NCBI RefSeq assembly: GCF_000972845.2 | Contig: NC_040018.1 | Span: 20,109,868-20,173,867, forward strand | Reading direction: 5' to 3' | Length of the DNA stretch: 64,000 nucleotides | From: Larimichthys crocea | Taxonomy: Eukaryota > Chordata > Actinopteri > Sciaenidae | Shown here: piece by piece, positions 47,790-61,527 of the stretch | Position numbering within the stretch: the first letter of the stretch is position 1 | Layout: the number at the start of each line of letters is the position of its first letter | Notes under the pieces: model-generated | What the model was told of the DNA's origin: nothing | Seen by the model: only the letters and a program-made list of their open reading frames with translations | Database searches by the model: none | Program-made: the position numbers and the translations under genes

Positions 47790-48035
47790 ATTTTGATCAC
47801 TGTTTCCCAAAGCCCAAGGTGAAGTCTGCAAATGTCTTGTTTTGTCCACAACCCAAAGATATTTAGTTTGCTGTCACAGAGGACTGAAGAAAACAGAAAA
47901 TATTCACATTTCAGAGCCGATGTCAGAGAATTTGGACATTTCTTCTCCAAAAATGAGGACAATTCATTAAAAAATAAAAATAGTTGGCAACTGATTTAAT
48001 AGTTGACGACGAATTGTTGCAGCTGTAGATATTTA
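47790..48035. mobile_element. degenerate fish interspersed repeat
   Basis: It contains CTTGTTTTGTCCACAACCCA, AAAGATATTTAGTTTGCTGT and, at its end, GACGAATTGTTGCAGCTGTA, with TTTGGACATTTCTTCTCCAA in the middle. This is the recognisable pattern of a common teleost repeat, here diverged. Confidence 0.55.
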
Positions 48036-50197
48036 TATTTGATGCCATTTGTCATGCTGTTGTAAACCTGCAGTATCTCTGTTCTAAGCCAAGATCATGT
48101 TGATGCAGTGACAAAATGAGTCTGAACGTTGAACTGAAGCTGATGTACTCCAAGCCTCTGCGATACACTGGAAACAGTGAAGGAGGGACAGAAGGGCAGC
48201 ACTTTGCAGAAAAATGGACTTCATGGACTTCAGAGAACGGAGATTTTTAAAAAACTTTTAAAGGGGTTCTTTCTTTTGGTTCCAGAAATAAACACTAAAA
48301 TGCTTTTTGGTCAGAGAGTAACAAAGTTACATGTAGATCGAGGCCCAGATCTGGCCATTATGGCCCTGGATAACATCAGGATTTGGTTAGCCAGCAAGTT
48401 AATCAAACTACTTCTATTACACAAGTAATCGTGGTGTAACACATTTTCGTTGCTAATTACAAACTAACTAAACCTTTGGTGTCGACCATAGCTCAGGAGT
48501 GAACTTACACATAGGTGGTTGAACCCACTCAGTCTCAGAGTATCTAGTCTAACATCTGTATGCAAGTCTAGCACCAATTGTAGCATTATTAACTGACATT
48601 AGTTTACCTATTACAAATGAAGCATCTACACAGAATACAACATACTAATGTCAGCATAAAACGACTTCTGATTATAACTGTGCATTGTAACAAAGCAATA
48701 AAAAAAGTCAAATGACTGACAGCAGGTCAAATATTAGAAATCAATAAAAAAAAGAAGAAGAAGGTTTTACAAACACCTTCAATAAAGTGACAATACTAAT
48801 AGTTCGGCAGAGAAACCTAACACACACATTCACACACCAGTGCCACAGCCATGGAGGTGTTCACTATCTTGCTCTGGACACTTCGACTGGACTGAGTCAT
48901 TATTGTCATTTTACATACATTTTTATGTAACACAAAAATAATAATATAATAACACAGATACAAAAATGAGAAATAGTAATTTGTCCTTATTGGCGTAATG
49001 CTTCAAATAAGTAGTTACAGTTAATAATTGTTAATTTGCAGAAGATTTTAATCCATCAATAAATTCGAATTAAAAGAAACAGAAAACTACTGTAAAAAGA
49101 GTTGTTTTCCATATATCTATTATTTTCTTTCACAGTGATACTGCCCCTGAAATTCTTTGCGTTCGGTCTGAACTAACAGTGAGAGTTTCCCTAAATTAAA
49201 AGATCGACTTTTCAACCTCCAGTTGTGCAGTAGAGCAGTGTTTTTATGAGTGGGTCACTATTTTATCTTGTGCATGCGCATGCATGAGGGTGACACGATA
49301 AACCCACCAATGGTTTCACACTATTGCACTGATCTACAGGTGGTGTAAGATGCCAAAAAACAAAAACAAAGCAGCAATGTGAATGTGTCAACAATGGCAA
49401 GGAGGAAGAAGACTGCTTGGCAGTAACCATGGATTTTAACAGCAGACTCAATGTTAAAGAGGAATTTAACAAACTTTATGTAATGTATCTTCTCAAACTC
49501 TGTTGTTGGTGGTGACAAATTCAGAAATGCTGCCCTGCTGCCCTGGTATGTAAATATCATCAATGATCATGCTCATGAATATTTATGCTCATAGATAAGG
49601 ATAGTCCATTCTCCACATGGCATCAAATAAATAATTTATAATTCAAGTTAATATTGGTGCCATTCCATTAAATATCTATTCAGGTTTTGTGGTTTAACAT
49701 CTTGGGACTATGCTGGAGACAAATGTTCTCAAACGTTAACATTTCATCCATTGGACTGATGTGTTCTTATAGTTCCATAAATATGTAAAAATTAAAATAC
49801 CTCCTCCAATAAAAAACAAACTCAATACCGTTTTCTAAAAAAGAAGCAGCTGAAAGCATCCTTACTCAAGATACTGAAGGCTTGTGTTGCTGCTCAGTAT
49901 TTGAAGAAGTCGTCAATAGCGGTTTGCTTTGCAGAAAATGTCTTTTTTGGGGGGGTGAATTGAACCACTCAAAAGAATTTGACATAAAAGTACCTTACTA
50001 CATCCTACATCCAGCATCACAGCCGGCTGCCGCACAAGTTGTAGTATTAAACACAAACAATTGCAGGGTCACTGTCAGGGCTTTGCAGGGTCAGGCAAAA
50101 TTAGACATTTTTTTGACCAAACATAACAAAGAAAAAAAGATTATGTTTTAGGTGTTTCTAAGTCCTTTCCTCTTGAAGAAGAAGAAAGGACCCTGTG

Positions 50198-50199
<2 letters not shown>

Positions 50200-50236
<37 letters not shown>
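50200..50236. repeat. (GT)n microsatellite
   Basis: About 18 units. Confidence 0.95.
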
Positions 50237-50240
<4 letters not shown>

Positions 50241-50684
50241 TGTGTCTCTGTCTGTCTCCCCTGCCACTGGAGGCTAATGTGAGGCCATTAGTGTATGTGC
50301 TTGTTTGTGTGTCCCTCTTAGAACCCCCTTCATGCTTTTAAGACTCTCCTCAAGATTCTTCAAGGCTGCGGATACACACAATGAGTCTGGAGCATGGTCC
50401 GTGAGTGTGTGTGAATGTTTACAGTATTTGTATGTGTATTTATGAAAGGCCACTTGCTGGTCTTCAAGGAAGCCCTCCATGATGTTGGAGACAGGACATC
50501 AAACCCAGGCATTAAAGAGGCTTTCTCAGAAATAAAGAGGCATGTGATGAAGATGATGATGAGGAGGAGTAATTACGAGGAGATGAGAGGAAATGGATTC
50601 GCTGCTTTTATCTCTTTAGCCTTTAAGAGGCTAAAGTAAAGTCGTAAGAGTTTTTATTTTAAGTGAACAAATGAGAAAAATAGG

Positions 50685-50730
50685 GATAGATAGATAGATA
50701 GATAGGTAGATAGGTAGATAGGTAGATAGG

Positions 50731-50774
<44 letters not shown>
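50685..50774. repeat. (GATA)n microsatellite with GGTA variants
   Basis: About 22 units. The section from about 50703 to 50732 alternates GATA and GGTA, giving an 8-bp higher-order period. The rest is pure GATA. Confidence 0.95.
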
Positions 50775-51294
50775 GTGAGTACAGGCACTCAACACTGTCC
50801 AAATACAGGATGTAATACAGGCAGTCAGATCTTGCTGTTCCTCCTATATTACATCACAGCTATAAATCTTGATTTCTCTCATTGATCACAAACAGGTTCT
50901 GCAAATACAATTTCAAATTTAAAAGCTAATGCACAAAAAGCTTAAAAAAATCAATTTTTATTCCACTAAAGCGGGCCCATATTGCGAGAAAGTAGACAAA
51001 AATCAAAGCCGATATATACATTTTCCTGTGAAATCATTCCTTTCTGGCCCAGCGTAACGAAGTTCGAGAGAACATAAAGCGCATAGTTTTTGGGAGAAAT
51101 AGCGATGAGATGTAGTAGAAGTTTAGACCATTAGATTTATTACCCAGGGGCCACAAGGAAAAAACACATGATGGGAAAGTGAGGCATCCCATCTAAAACA
51201 GATTAGAGACACGGGAGCACTCCTCGGTGGGTGAGGTCATGCCCAAAAAAACATCACAGACACCAAACTACACATAATAGCCCCCAAAAAACCA

Positions 51295-51347
<53 letters not shown>
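51295..51347. repeat. (CA)n microsatellite
   Basis: About 26 uninterrupted units. Confidence 0.96.
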
Positions 51348-51350
<3 letters not shown>

Positions 51351-52340
51351 CCTGACTGTGCTCTTGGTTAGATCTGACACTGATTTAACAGTGACTTTCT
51401 TTCAGTGTCGTTTGAAAATAAAATGCTAACGTGGCAATGCAAAAAACCTGTTTTATTCCTACATCAACGAGCAAGAAACGAAAGAAATAAGACTTGTATT
51501 AAATTATTGTCAATAAACGTGTTTTATAATACTACTACTATTGATTACAAGAACAGAAATAATATTCCTTTTAACAATAATACAAAAACATGTTACAAAG
51601 AGGCTTTAAAATTTAAAAAACAAAAAATAAATATACCAAAACATACCAAATATTAAGCTTTTTTCTCCGCTCGGGTGAATGTCTTGTAAAGCTGTTAAAA
51701 GCTCCATTGATGAAGATGCTTTCAATTGGACTACTTGTTTAAATAAAGATGGAAAGATGCATTACAGAAACTTACATTAAAGACACTTTCATCATTATAT
51801 TCCCGCTGAGCACATGAGAAGAGCAGGGCTGCATAAAGAGCTTTTTTTTGTGTGTGTGCTTTATGTCTTTCAGTGAGAGAGAGAGAGAGTGGTGAACCGG
51901 ACCATTTAAATTCATTTTTAGTTTCTTTTCAAAGCTCTGCTGACGGAGCTTAGAGTCAATAATATCCCCTCTAATCAATTTGCATTGTGATGCAAGGTGC
52001 TTTGACTCAGGTGGCAGAAGGCCCCGAGTGTGTTAAATACACTCCCCTCTCTCTGCTCCACCCCCTGCTTGTGAATCTGTGTTTGCATGAAGGAGAAAGA
52101 GGGATGAAGCAGTGGAGAAAAGTGAGTGATGAACGGTTAATGAGAGGTGGAAAGGAGGAGAGACGGGTTGAGTCGGTAGGATTTCGGTGGAGGGGTCACT
52201 CACAAATGTGGTCAGTAGAGAGGAGACGGGAGAGAGAGAGGGGGGGGGTGAAAGTGGAGGAGGAATGAAACAGATAATGAGGAAAGAAAGTAAAAGAGAG
52301 ATGGAGATCGAGGAAAAAGAGAGAAGACAGGAGGGAAGAC

Positions 52341-52343
<3 letters not shown>

Positions 52344-52374
<31 letters not shown>
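52344..52374. repeat. (GA)n microsatellite in a purine-rich region
   Basis: About 15 GA units at the end of a 200-bp purine-rich stretch (from about 52140). Confidence 0.93.
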
Positions 52375-52378
<4 letters not shown>

Positions 52379-53037
52379 CATATTGATCGATCAGACCTGT
52401 CGGCAGCCAGACAGCCAGGGAGACGTCTGTCCTTGTGCTGCCACTCTCTGGCCTGCAGACACCTAAACCCCCCCCACACACCCACCTCCTGCTCCTACTG
52501 AGGTGGTGGCGTCAGACCGGGGGGGGGACCGTGCATGTGCGCGTATGCACTTGCGTTATGTGTGTGTGTGCTCATATGTGCATGTTTACGTGTGTAGTTG
52601 TACATTTATATTTGGTATTAACTGTCTAAGTGTGAGTGTGTGTATGTTGCGGCGCTGCCCCTGCAGTCTGCCTGTCGCTGCCCTGTGTCTTCCGGGGAGG
52701 GCCTCAGGTGTGGAGTGTCTTCTCCTTTGTGGAATTAACTAGGTTCCAGTCAGGAAACTAATCTCACGCTCCCTGTCGCACACAGACGCATCTCAGGAGT
52801 ATGGATTTTATCAATACAAAGAGCGCCGTGCACTCAGGCAATGCCAGCCGCTCGTGTCCTTTCTGGAAGAGCTACTGTCATACACCAACTACAGCCCCTC
52901 CTCCTCAGCCCACTCTCTTCCCCTTTTGGGATTTTGTCCTTGTATAGAATTCCTTTCCTGGACAAGAAACATCTTTTCCAGTGAATCCTCTTTGGCAGCA
53001 GGAGCTAGAGAAGAGACAACGCTGGCAGCTACAGCAC

Positions 53038-53340
53038 AGGTGGAAAAAATATTCAGACCTCAGTGTAATAATACTCGAGTCCTACATTTAACTTGAGAAA
53101 AAGTATGAAGGTGTAACCAGCAAAAAGCACCAAAAGTACAAATGAAGAATGAGAAATGTACATCATTGATTCATTGATGCGTCACCGACATGTTGCCGAC
53201 ATGCTGTAGCTGGTTCATGTGAAATAAAATTGATTTAACGTTTACTCTGTAACAATTTATTACATTTTATGAGCTTATGTCTCGTGTCTGAAGTTTAAAC
53301 TACAGTAAATAGTGACTCCACCTAAATCATAGTAACATTT
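53038..53340. mobile_element. degenerate fish interspersed repeat
   Basis: It contains GTGGAAAAAATATTCAGACC, AATACTCGAGTCCTACATTT, GAAAAAGTATGAAGGTGTAA and TGCTGTAGCTGGTTCATGTG, a diverged copy of the TACTCAGATCCTTTACTTAA-type teleost repeat. Confidence 0.5.
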
Positions 53341-54080
53341 TTTGACAAACATTTTTATCCAGCCACGAAGAGACGTCTGGTTTTGGTTTGTTTACAACAA
53401 TCAACAGATTTCTTCAAAATAGGGACTTGTTTCTTTAATAGAAAATAGTCTCGTTGAAAACGGTTGATCCGGAAAGAAGCAAGAAACGGGTACATTGTTG
53501 TTGAATTTTAACTTCATACTTCAGTGTTGTGAGAACCACAAATGAAATTCCAGTCCCCTTTATTGGAGAAAAGACATGCAAGCAAAAGAAAAACTCCAGG
53601 TAAATGTGATATTTTGTCTTTTTTTTTTAACTGCTACTTTTGTGATCTACTGTATCTAAAGATATGTGCGTGTCATATCTATTATTAAAATATTACACAC
53701 TTCAAGAGGCATTACAGGGTCAATTTAATAGATTGAGGGTCCTGTTCGCTCTCTGCCTCTTCCTTCCTCTCTGTCATTCTGTCCGTCCACCCATTACAGC
53801 TGATCCTATTGTTCCAAACCCCGAGAGCTGCGAGTTGACCTGAGAGGTCAGATAATCAGATGCTCTCCTCTGTGACCTGCACTAACCTGCAGTTCAGGGG
53901 GACAGTTTGGTATAGGACCGTGATCTTCAGCCTGAGAGACAAGCTCATATAATACTGGGATAATTGAAGTTACAGCATTTCTGGGATGCAACACAACACG
54001 CTGGTGAAACTGCAGTACTGGACGTTAAACTTAGATGAAGTAAAACAACACTAGTTTGTCTATCTTTGTAAAAAAAAAAA

Positions 54081-54151
54081 TTTATATATATATAGTAATA
54101 TAGAGATATATATATATTATATTATATAGAATATATATATATATATATATA
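54081..54151. repeat. interrupted (TA)n microsatellite
   Basis: Three TA runs with short interruptions after a poly-A stretch. Confidence 0.92.
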
Positions 54152-55169
54152 CAAACGCATGGAAAAACAAATAAGGACGCTGTGGATAAGAGGAATATAA
54201 AAACTGTGATTTTGAATTGTATTTATTCTCTGAATAGCCGCAACAATCCATAAAGTGCATATTTAGCCAAGCTGGAGTGTTGATATAGATTTTTCTGTTT
54301 GAAACAACTGAATTAAATGTAGAAGATTCCTTATTCTGGTTTAAATACAAAACAAATCATTTTCAAATGCTACTGGCAGCGTCTCAACATTAACGCTCAT
54401 TTGTAACAGAGTGAAAATGCAACGGACATCATGGACTGACAAAAGCAAAACACAGAAGAAACCCCAGAAAATGGAGGAGAAAAACAGGTATGAGGGGAAA
54501 AGAGCGAGGGAGAGAAAGAAGAAACGAGCGCAGGAGAAGGTGAATCTGATTTCTCCCGGTAAATTGGACTCCCCTGCTTTCTCTAATTCATGTTTCAGAG
54601 CTACTGCATCGATGGGGAGATGGAGAGGGTGAAGAGAGAGAGAGGGAGAAGAAAGGAGGGGAAAGGGAAGACAAATCCATGCAGGGGAGAGCAGAGGGAG
54701 AGAGGGAGACTGCGGCCGCTCTCCCACAGGCAGACAGCAATCAATAAATCAATAGGAAACTGTGGTTGGCTGGAGAACGGCTGGGGCTGGGAGGATGGAA
54801 AAGAGAGAGACCTGAATCAAAGTAGCTCCAAGATGGATGGAGCGAGGAGAGGAAGGCAGAAGAGGAGGAGGAGGAAGGGTGGGTTCAATAGGGGTGGAGG
54901 CGTTGAGAAGGATGCAGGAACAAGGGAGGAGTGCGTGGAGGAAAAGGTGGTTATATAGCAGGGCCCTGTGAGGGCAAAATGGGTGGAGGTCCAGCAGGTT
55001 TTCTGGGGTCCCCTCCCCGCCCTGCCTCCAGCACATCCTGCATCAGTGGTGCAGTGATAGGGGCTTGGCACTGTGTGATGCCCTGCTGTGGTCTGCCCAA
55101 TGAGCCCAGTGAAGCGCGGCTGTATCTGGGGCTGGGGGAAAGCCGTAGGCCCCCTCTGCCAGCTGGGTG

Positions 55170-55228
55170 TAGCCTGGTTGACTGGCTGCTTGCCTGGCTG
55201 CCTGCCTGCTGGCTGCCTGGCTGGCTGG
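55170..55228. repeat. cryptic CTGG/CTGC tetranucleotide repeat
   Basis: Imperfect alternating GGCTGCCTG and GGCTGG units. Its reading frames are repeat-derived. Confidence 0.7.
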
Positions 55229-56337
55229 ACATCGATCTCAGTGGGTTGGAGAGTACAGCTGGACGCACACTGAGAGCTGGGGCTAAATCTGGCTCAGGCT
55301 CAATCAACGTTTGCACCTGTCTTTTCCAAAGGGAATTAAACGTAGTAGATAGAGAGAAAGAAAGAGTAATGGTGTGTGTGAGTGTGCGCGCACGCGCGCG
55401 TGTGTGTGTTTGTGTGTGAGCGTGTGTGTGTGTTACGGTTAAGTTTTGAAGGTACAGTAGGAGCGGAGAGTTTGTAAAGAACATGCTGGTTTTGTCATTA
55501 GTCGACATGGTTTTACTGCAGCAGGTGAGGTTGTAGTTTGATGGGTATTTGTGTGTGTGTGTGTTTGTGTTTGTGATAGACAAAGTGTGTGTGTGTGTGT
55601 GCATGCCTTATCTACTTGGCTTTGATGTGTAAATAAAGGTGATTGGGAAGCTAGTTGCTGAGTTTCACACAGATCAGGCAATATGTTCGAGTTAAACAAC
55701 AAAGATAGTGAGATCAAATATTGTCTCCCCCACGTCTGCAACTTACAGAAAACAAGATATGAGGCTGATTATGCCCAATCATCGACCAATGTATAGACCT
55801 GTGCAGAGCAATGAAGACAGAAACTAAAATATTTACTCACAAACTCAAACATCACACATTTCAAAACGGCAACGAATTACAACCTTGGCTCACTCGTACT
55901 CGCCATATCTCAGATCATGATGATGATGTTAGAGCCCTTGAAATCCGGCACAACATCAATCAAACGCTGTATTTCTCAGAGGAAATATGGAAACGTCCAT
56001 ATGTATACTTTGGGGGACTGCCTGGGCACCCAGAACCATCCAGTCAGTGATGAAAAACACGACACCTGCTTTTGCCTTTTAATCATTTGGATCTGCTGAA
56101 TGTGTTTTTTTGTTTTTTTTGTCTGTGTCCCTTGCCAAACTTCACGACTCCAGGAACCCTAAAAATCTTTTTTGTGTGTGTGTAAAAATTATTAAACTAA
56201 ATGAATTTCCAGGAACAAAAACACTGTGCAAAATTCAGGGGATTTTGAAATGGGGAAAAAAGTAGGAAGTATTACAGAATGAACTGGCATACACACAAAG
56301 TGTGAAGAAAATCTAAAAGCTGATTTGACACAGGAGG

Positions 56338-56340
<3 letters not shown>

Positions 56341-56385
<45 letters not shown>
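56341..56385. repeat. (CA)n microsatellite
   Basis: About 22 uninterrupted units. Confidence 0.96.
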
Positions 56386-56387
<2 letters not shown>

Positions 56388-57599
56388 TATAAAACCACAA
56401 AAGTATTGTTTGTATGGATTAAACAAACAGAAATTGCATGTTAATTGGCTTTAGAAGTGCTGGTAGGTGACCTTGAGTGTGGTAAGTGTCTTTGCATCTA
56501 ACTCTCAGCAAGACTGCAAATAAGTGTATGTCAAAGTAATCCTTTAAATGTCTTGCTCAAGGGTTAGGGTTGGGATCTTTTGGAAACACTGGAGATCCAG
56601 CATCTCTCAGAGCTACACCCACTCCACCAACCAAACTCATGCATTTTAAATATGACTGTCACATTTGAGTTAGTATGCCTTTTTTTGACAGGTTTATAAC
56701 TCTGGTGAAGAATATACTTTGACAAAAGATTTTTCAAGCAAAGAAATCGTACAATTCTGTCTTAAAAAATGTAACATGTATGCGTGTACATACACTAAAT
56801 TTGACTTGCTGTGTTTGGAAACAGATAGACTGCAATTTAAGCTTTTTTTAACCCCAGATACGTTTGTACGTAGTAGATCGGCTCTCTATTAGCTTGCTCT
56901 GGCCAACTCTTGAGATGTTTATAGCTATTGTCAATAGTCATTGTGCAATTAAGCTGTTTGCATTGATAGCCTATTAGGTGGCTTTCCACAGAGTCTTTAT
57001 CAACTGCAAGGCAGCTGTGTGGACTGTCAGAGACTTATTGCACATGTATAACTAACAATCACTGTCCAGCAACTCGTTAACTGTCTATAACAAATAACTA
57101 GCCCTCTCCTCTTGTTTCTTTTTCTTTCATTTTTCTTCCCCTCTGTCCTCCCATCTGCCATATTTTTCTTCTTTTCCTTTCCGCTCCCCTCGTCTCCTCA
57201 ATTTTCTTCTCCCTTTGACCTTTCCTCTCTTACACTGTCTCTTCCTATCCTTTCCTGTCTTTTCTTTCCTCCTCTTCTTTCTGCTCCTGTCCTCTCCTTC
57301 ATTGCTTTTCTGTCTCTCCTCCCCTCTCCTCTCCTTCTTTTCTCTCCTCCTCTCTGGGGTCCCATACTAGAGAGGCTGCTCCCACCCAGACACAGATGGC
57401 CCCCAGATCAGATTTATCAAGGCCAGTAGAGCCCTCTGCAAAAGGTCACTCTCTTAAAAGCTGACCGATCAATGGTCCAACTCCTAATACTAACAGCCAT
57501 GCTTTTTCCCTCATTCTTTGTGTGTGTGTGCTTGACCATGAGTGTGTGTATCTACATGTGTGTGTGTGAGTAGGTGTGTGTGCTTTTATCCATGCATGT

Positions 57600-57602
<3 letters not shown>

Positions 57603-57630
<28 letters not shown>
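57603..57630. repeat. (GT)n microsatellite
   Basis: Fourteen units, bordering a candidate conserved element on its right. Confidence 0.93.
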
Positions 57631-57873
57631 AGACGTTCGAGGGCCTTGGGTGTTACTAATCGAAGGGCCGTCCCTCAGACAGTCCTCTAATGACCTCTCC
57701 CACCCCGAATAGTGCAACCTTATTGAGGCTCTACTAAATATTTCAGCAAGTCATTAGCTCATTACACGTCATTATCTACAGCGTGTTCAGCCCGCCAGGA
57801 TTAGCTGCGAGACTTTTAGCAACTTCTCTGCGGGAAATCAATAATCGGCAGACACTTTCAATCACCGGGATCA

Positions 57874-57875
<2 letters not shown>
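57631..57875. promoter_or_regulatory. candidate conserved enhancer between two GT repeats
   Basis: It contains GTGTTACTAATCGAAGG, GCAAGTCATTAGCTCATTAC and GGGAAATCAATAATCGGC (ONECUT core ATCAATA). The block is complex and fills exactly the interval between two GT microsatellites. Confidence 0.42.

Positions 57876-57911
<36 letters not shown>
57876..57911. repeat. (GT)n microsatellite
   Basis: About 18 units, closing the candidate conserved element on its right side. Confidence 0.95.
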
Positions 57912-57912
<1 letters not shown>

Positions 57913-58687
57913 CTATCAGAAATTCACACAATCATACACTTGTGTGCGCACACACACACAAAGGAAGAAACCCTAACTTACAAATGCAGTGTCTGTACTT
58001 TCTACAAATTTTCTGAATGAAAATTGAATTATTAATTTTTTCTTTTACTCGGATAGAAAATAAAAAGGAAAGAAGAACATTTGTTGGAAATCCTGGTCAC
58101 CATGAATTATGGTCTTAAAGGTTAAGATAGTGACCATGAACTGCAACGTCCTTGGTTAGAAGCCTGTCGGGGATCTTTGTTACATCTCCCTCATCTCTCT
58201 GTTGCCTATTGTGATCAAATCATACCTACCTCTGATCTTTGCTTTGTGAATTAAGGAAAGTTTTACCTCTTCATGCTTCTAAAAATCACTTAATTTTAAG
58301 CTGATCGAGTCATAACCCATTCACATTATGCAGCTTTTGACAATTTATACTAAAACTTCAGGATGGTTTTGTGGGGGGGGACTTTTTCATTTTACAAGTG
58401 AACACACTTGCATTGAAGCTCATATACCGTCAATCTGTTGCTTTAGTAGTTTGGGAAATTTGTGGCCATGAAAATTCAGGATGATTATAATGAAAAAATA
58501 AAAACCTTCGGGCTCAGTTCTGTTTTCAAAGGCTTTGGAGAGGCGACCCACATCTCCCGGATTGGCCTTCAGTATTATGATGCCACTATCTAGAAATACA
58601 CAAGCGAGGTTTTCAAAAATAAACTGCAATCTTGACCCTAGTACACCTGACAAACAGAATAGAGCAGAATACTGTTTGATATGTTGT

Positions 58688-59690
58688 AAAGGAGTACTCC
58701 AGTGATTTAGTGTTGCACATGAATAAAGTTTGGGGACTCACAAGAGATCTAACATTTAAAATGCCGAAGCCGCAGAGACTTTTAGGGCAGAGAAATCTGT
58801 AATATCATAATATAATCTTGATTCATATTTGATCAGCACTGCCTAGTTTTACAGTTTGATCTGAGATAGACTAAGAATGACTTGTCAATCGCAAGGCAGC
58901 CACAGCCATTTCACTCTTATTGCAACTGTAATTTACAAAATGACGGCCGTGCTGTATGAAACAGGGTTGGGAACTTGAAACTAGAGCTTGAGACCATAAA
59001 CTCGTGAGGAAACTGTTGATTGAGGTAATAATTCAATGGGGAAATTATGGTAATTTCTCCGTAAGACTCCATAAAGTCCAACCTTTGTTGCAGCCAACAG
59101 TGCTGTCCCCTGCTGGCCATTAGAAAGAATGCAGGTTTAAGACACACTGGCTTCACTTCAAACACCCAGAAGATCTGTCCACTAATTATATACTGTCTAT
59201 GGTAAACACCTACGTCTCCCAAAGTCTGGCCACAAGTTCTTAAATTTCTGTTGGTGCCCTATGGTATATTTACATCTATAAGCACATATATGTGTGTGAA
59301 ACATGTAGTATTTTGTCAAATATCAGATTTACGAATAGCACATTTCCTTTCCTAGGAAAACTTTGTCTTTTTAGCCCCCATGGCATCACGTAACTTGGCC
59401 ACTGAGTCAGCGCTAGACGAGACTAGAGCTGGGTATGATGGAGTCTGTGAGAAGCCACTGAAATACTACCCAGGAAAAAAAAAATAAAAAAACAGATTGA
59501 ATATGTGTTTATGTCGAGCAGGACGTACTGATCAGGTGCCGATCAGGTGTCTCAAACCAAATCTGAGGTGACTTATCAGTAAACTGTGCAGCGACAGAAG
59601 ACATCATACAGCTGTTTTACTCATTTACAATTCACTCCTTGTAATCAATGAACAGAGCTGAACGTGGGGAATTAGTGGAATGCTCCTTTA
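58688..59690. mobile_element. DNA-transposon-like element with terminal inverted repeats, interrupted by a second repeat
   Basis: The left end reads AAAGGAGTACTCCAGTGATT, and the reverse complement of the right end reads AAAGGAGCATTCCACTAATT, matching at 16 of 20. TA dinucleotides flank both ends. There is no transposase frame. The middle (about 58875-59215) is a separate fish repeat, so this looks like a nested insertion. Confidence 0.5.
58875..59215. mobile_element. fish interspersed repeat nested in a larger element
   Basis: It contains GACTTGTCAATCGCAAGGCA, GAGACCATAAACTCGTGAGG and CCCCTGCTGGCCATTAGAAA, wording of a repeat that is abundant in percomorph genomes. It splits the inverted-repeat element around it. 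Confidence 0.6.
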
Positions 59691-60349
59691 AATGTTCCTC
59701 AATTGAAATATAGCAAATTAAATTTAACTGACTCGTGAAATACAAGTGAAATATATTCATTCATCCATTATGTGAAAATAGACTTTGTAGGTTTTGCTTT
59801 GTGCGAAAGAGTCTTATATGAAAAATGCGGTTTGTGCAGAGTTTAACAGGAGCTTTTGTTTTTAAGGGTCACAGGCCAAGGTTGAGTACCTGAGCATGGC
59901 TGCTGCCTGGGAGGGAGACGAGAGCTGTTTAAGGCAACCATGAAACCTCTTTGACACACTTTAGGAGTCACTTAACAATGGGCAGGGTGTGCGTGGTTAA
60001 GTGTGTGACTAATTTCCTTTAACACAGTGTGAGATTGAGAGACTCAGGGCCAGAGGAGGGGCGGAGCTGCTTCTTGTTAAGAAGGTCAGAGGTCAGCTCC
60101 TCTTGAATAGACCCAGAAATCCCCAATCAATTACGCAAACACATACACAAACAGAAACACACGGCTGCATACGAACGCACGTGCAAACACGCACACACAC
60201 AAATGAGAATCAGAGGAGTCTATTATAAGCTAATACATTTTTTTGTTTGGAGCCACTGTGCTGCATACCAAAGTGAAACGGATATAATTCTGTGGGGGCA
60301 GTGAATCGACAATCAGTCAACGACAAATGGGAAGCACAGCGTCTGTAAA

Positions 60350-60680
60350 CAGTCTTAACAGTTACGACCTAAACAGCAGCTTTCTCTGCTCCGGCTTTTG
60401 CCTTAAAAGACGCATCTGCGGGTCCATCGATCACTCTCTCCTCACCCGCTCGTCCTGCTGCTGCACCGAGACAGAAGAGGGGGATGTTTGAATCAGCTAA
60501 AAGTTTAAAAGCTTTATTATAAAGAGGAAATACAATTGCTCTGTTTGGTTGCTCATCTGTCTTCCCTCTGCTGTTGTGCCCTGTCCATTTGGACAGCGGC
60601 GGCATTACTCAGCAAAACAGCAAATCTCCTCATCGGAGAAATTAATAAGTGAGATATGATCTAATCTAAGTTAAGGTGGA
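60350..60680. promoter_or_regulatory. candidate conserved element
   Basis: Complex sequence with GAAATTAATAAGTGAGATAT and GGTCCATCGATCACTCTC. It is distinct from the CA-rich DNA before it. A 78-codon frame inside is unrecognised. Confidence 0.28.
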
Positions 60681-61479
60681 GGACCAATCTAGGGGGAGCG
60701 CGCTTTACAAAATGTAATCAGATTTGTGTTGCCTCAGTGTTTTTCTTTGAGCTAAATGCTTCTAGTGTGTTTCTAATAGGAAGGAATTGGTTTACTTCAC
60801 AAAACGGGCTCTGCATTTATATTACACTCACTTGCATTTGAGACTTTCATCAACCCTCGAGTGATTTATCTGATTCATCTCACACAACGATTTTATATGT
60901 GCATGTACATGCACCTCTACACAGCGTGTGACACAATATTCCAAAATGTAATAATTCCAAGCAGGGTGTCAGAAATCAGGTTTACATTGTTATTTTGTCC
61001 CCCCCAAAAATTGTCACTATTTCCTGTAATTAATAATAAATGTGCTGTGTGGTTGCCGCAGATAGAATTTAGAAATCATGCATTTTGCATGCACTAGCTG
61101 AAATTGTATCATGTACGTTTAATAATAAATATGTCCTTTCTTGCTTTGTCATAATATGTATAAAATATGCTCATGGTGGCTTTTTACATCCCCAAACTTA
61201 CTTACTTACTTTTTATTATTTTTTTTACACTCACCCATCTCTCTCTTTTTCCTCCTCTCATTTCTTCCCTCTCTTTTCTCATACTTGTTTCAGTCGTAGG
61301 CTCATCCCGGCATCCACCCCAACAATATTTCACATCCTGATTTATTTTGGTCCTGGAGTCATGTGACCCTAAATATTGTAACTGACCCTGGGCGTATTGA
61401 TCTCGCTGTGTCGGCTAGCACTGCGACTTCCTGCCTTATAACGACCCTATGAAACCCTCCATGATCTATCATTATCAAC

Positions 61480-61527
61480 ATCATCATCATCGTCGTCATC
61501 GTCATCATCATCATCATCGTCGTCGTT
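61480..61527. repeat. (TCA/TCG)n trinucleotide repeat
   Basis: About 16 units mixing TCA and TCG, with no open coding context around it. Confidence 0.9.

Noticed and set aside
54951..55604. 217-codon minus-strand frame
   Set aside because: Mostly His-Thr runs from GT repeats and a CTGG/CTGC repeat; no family resemblance.
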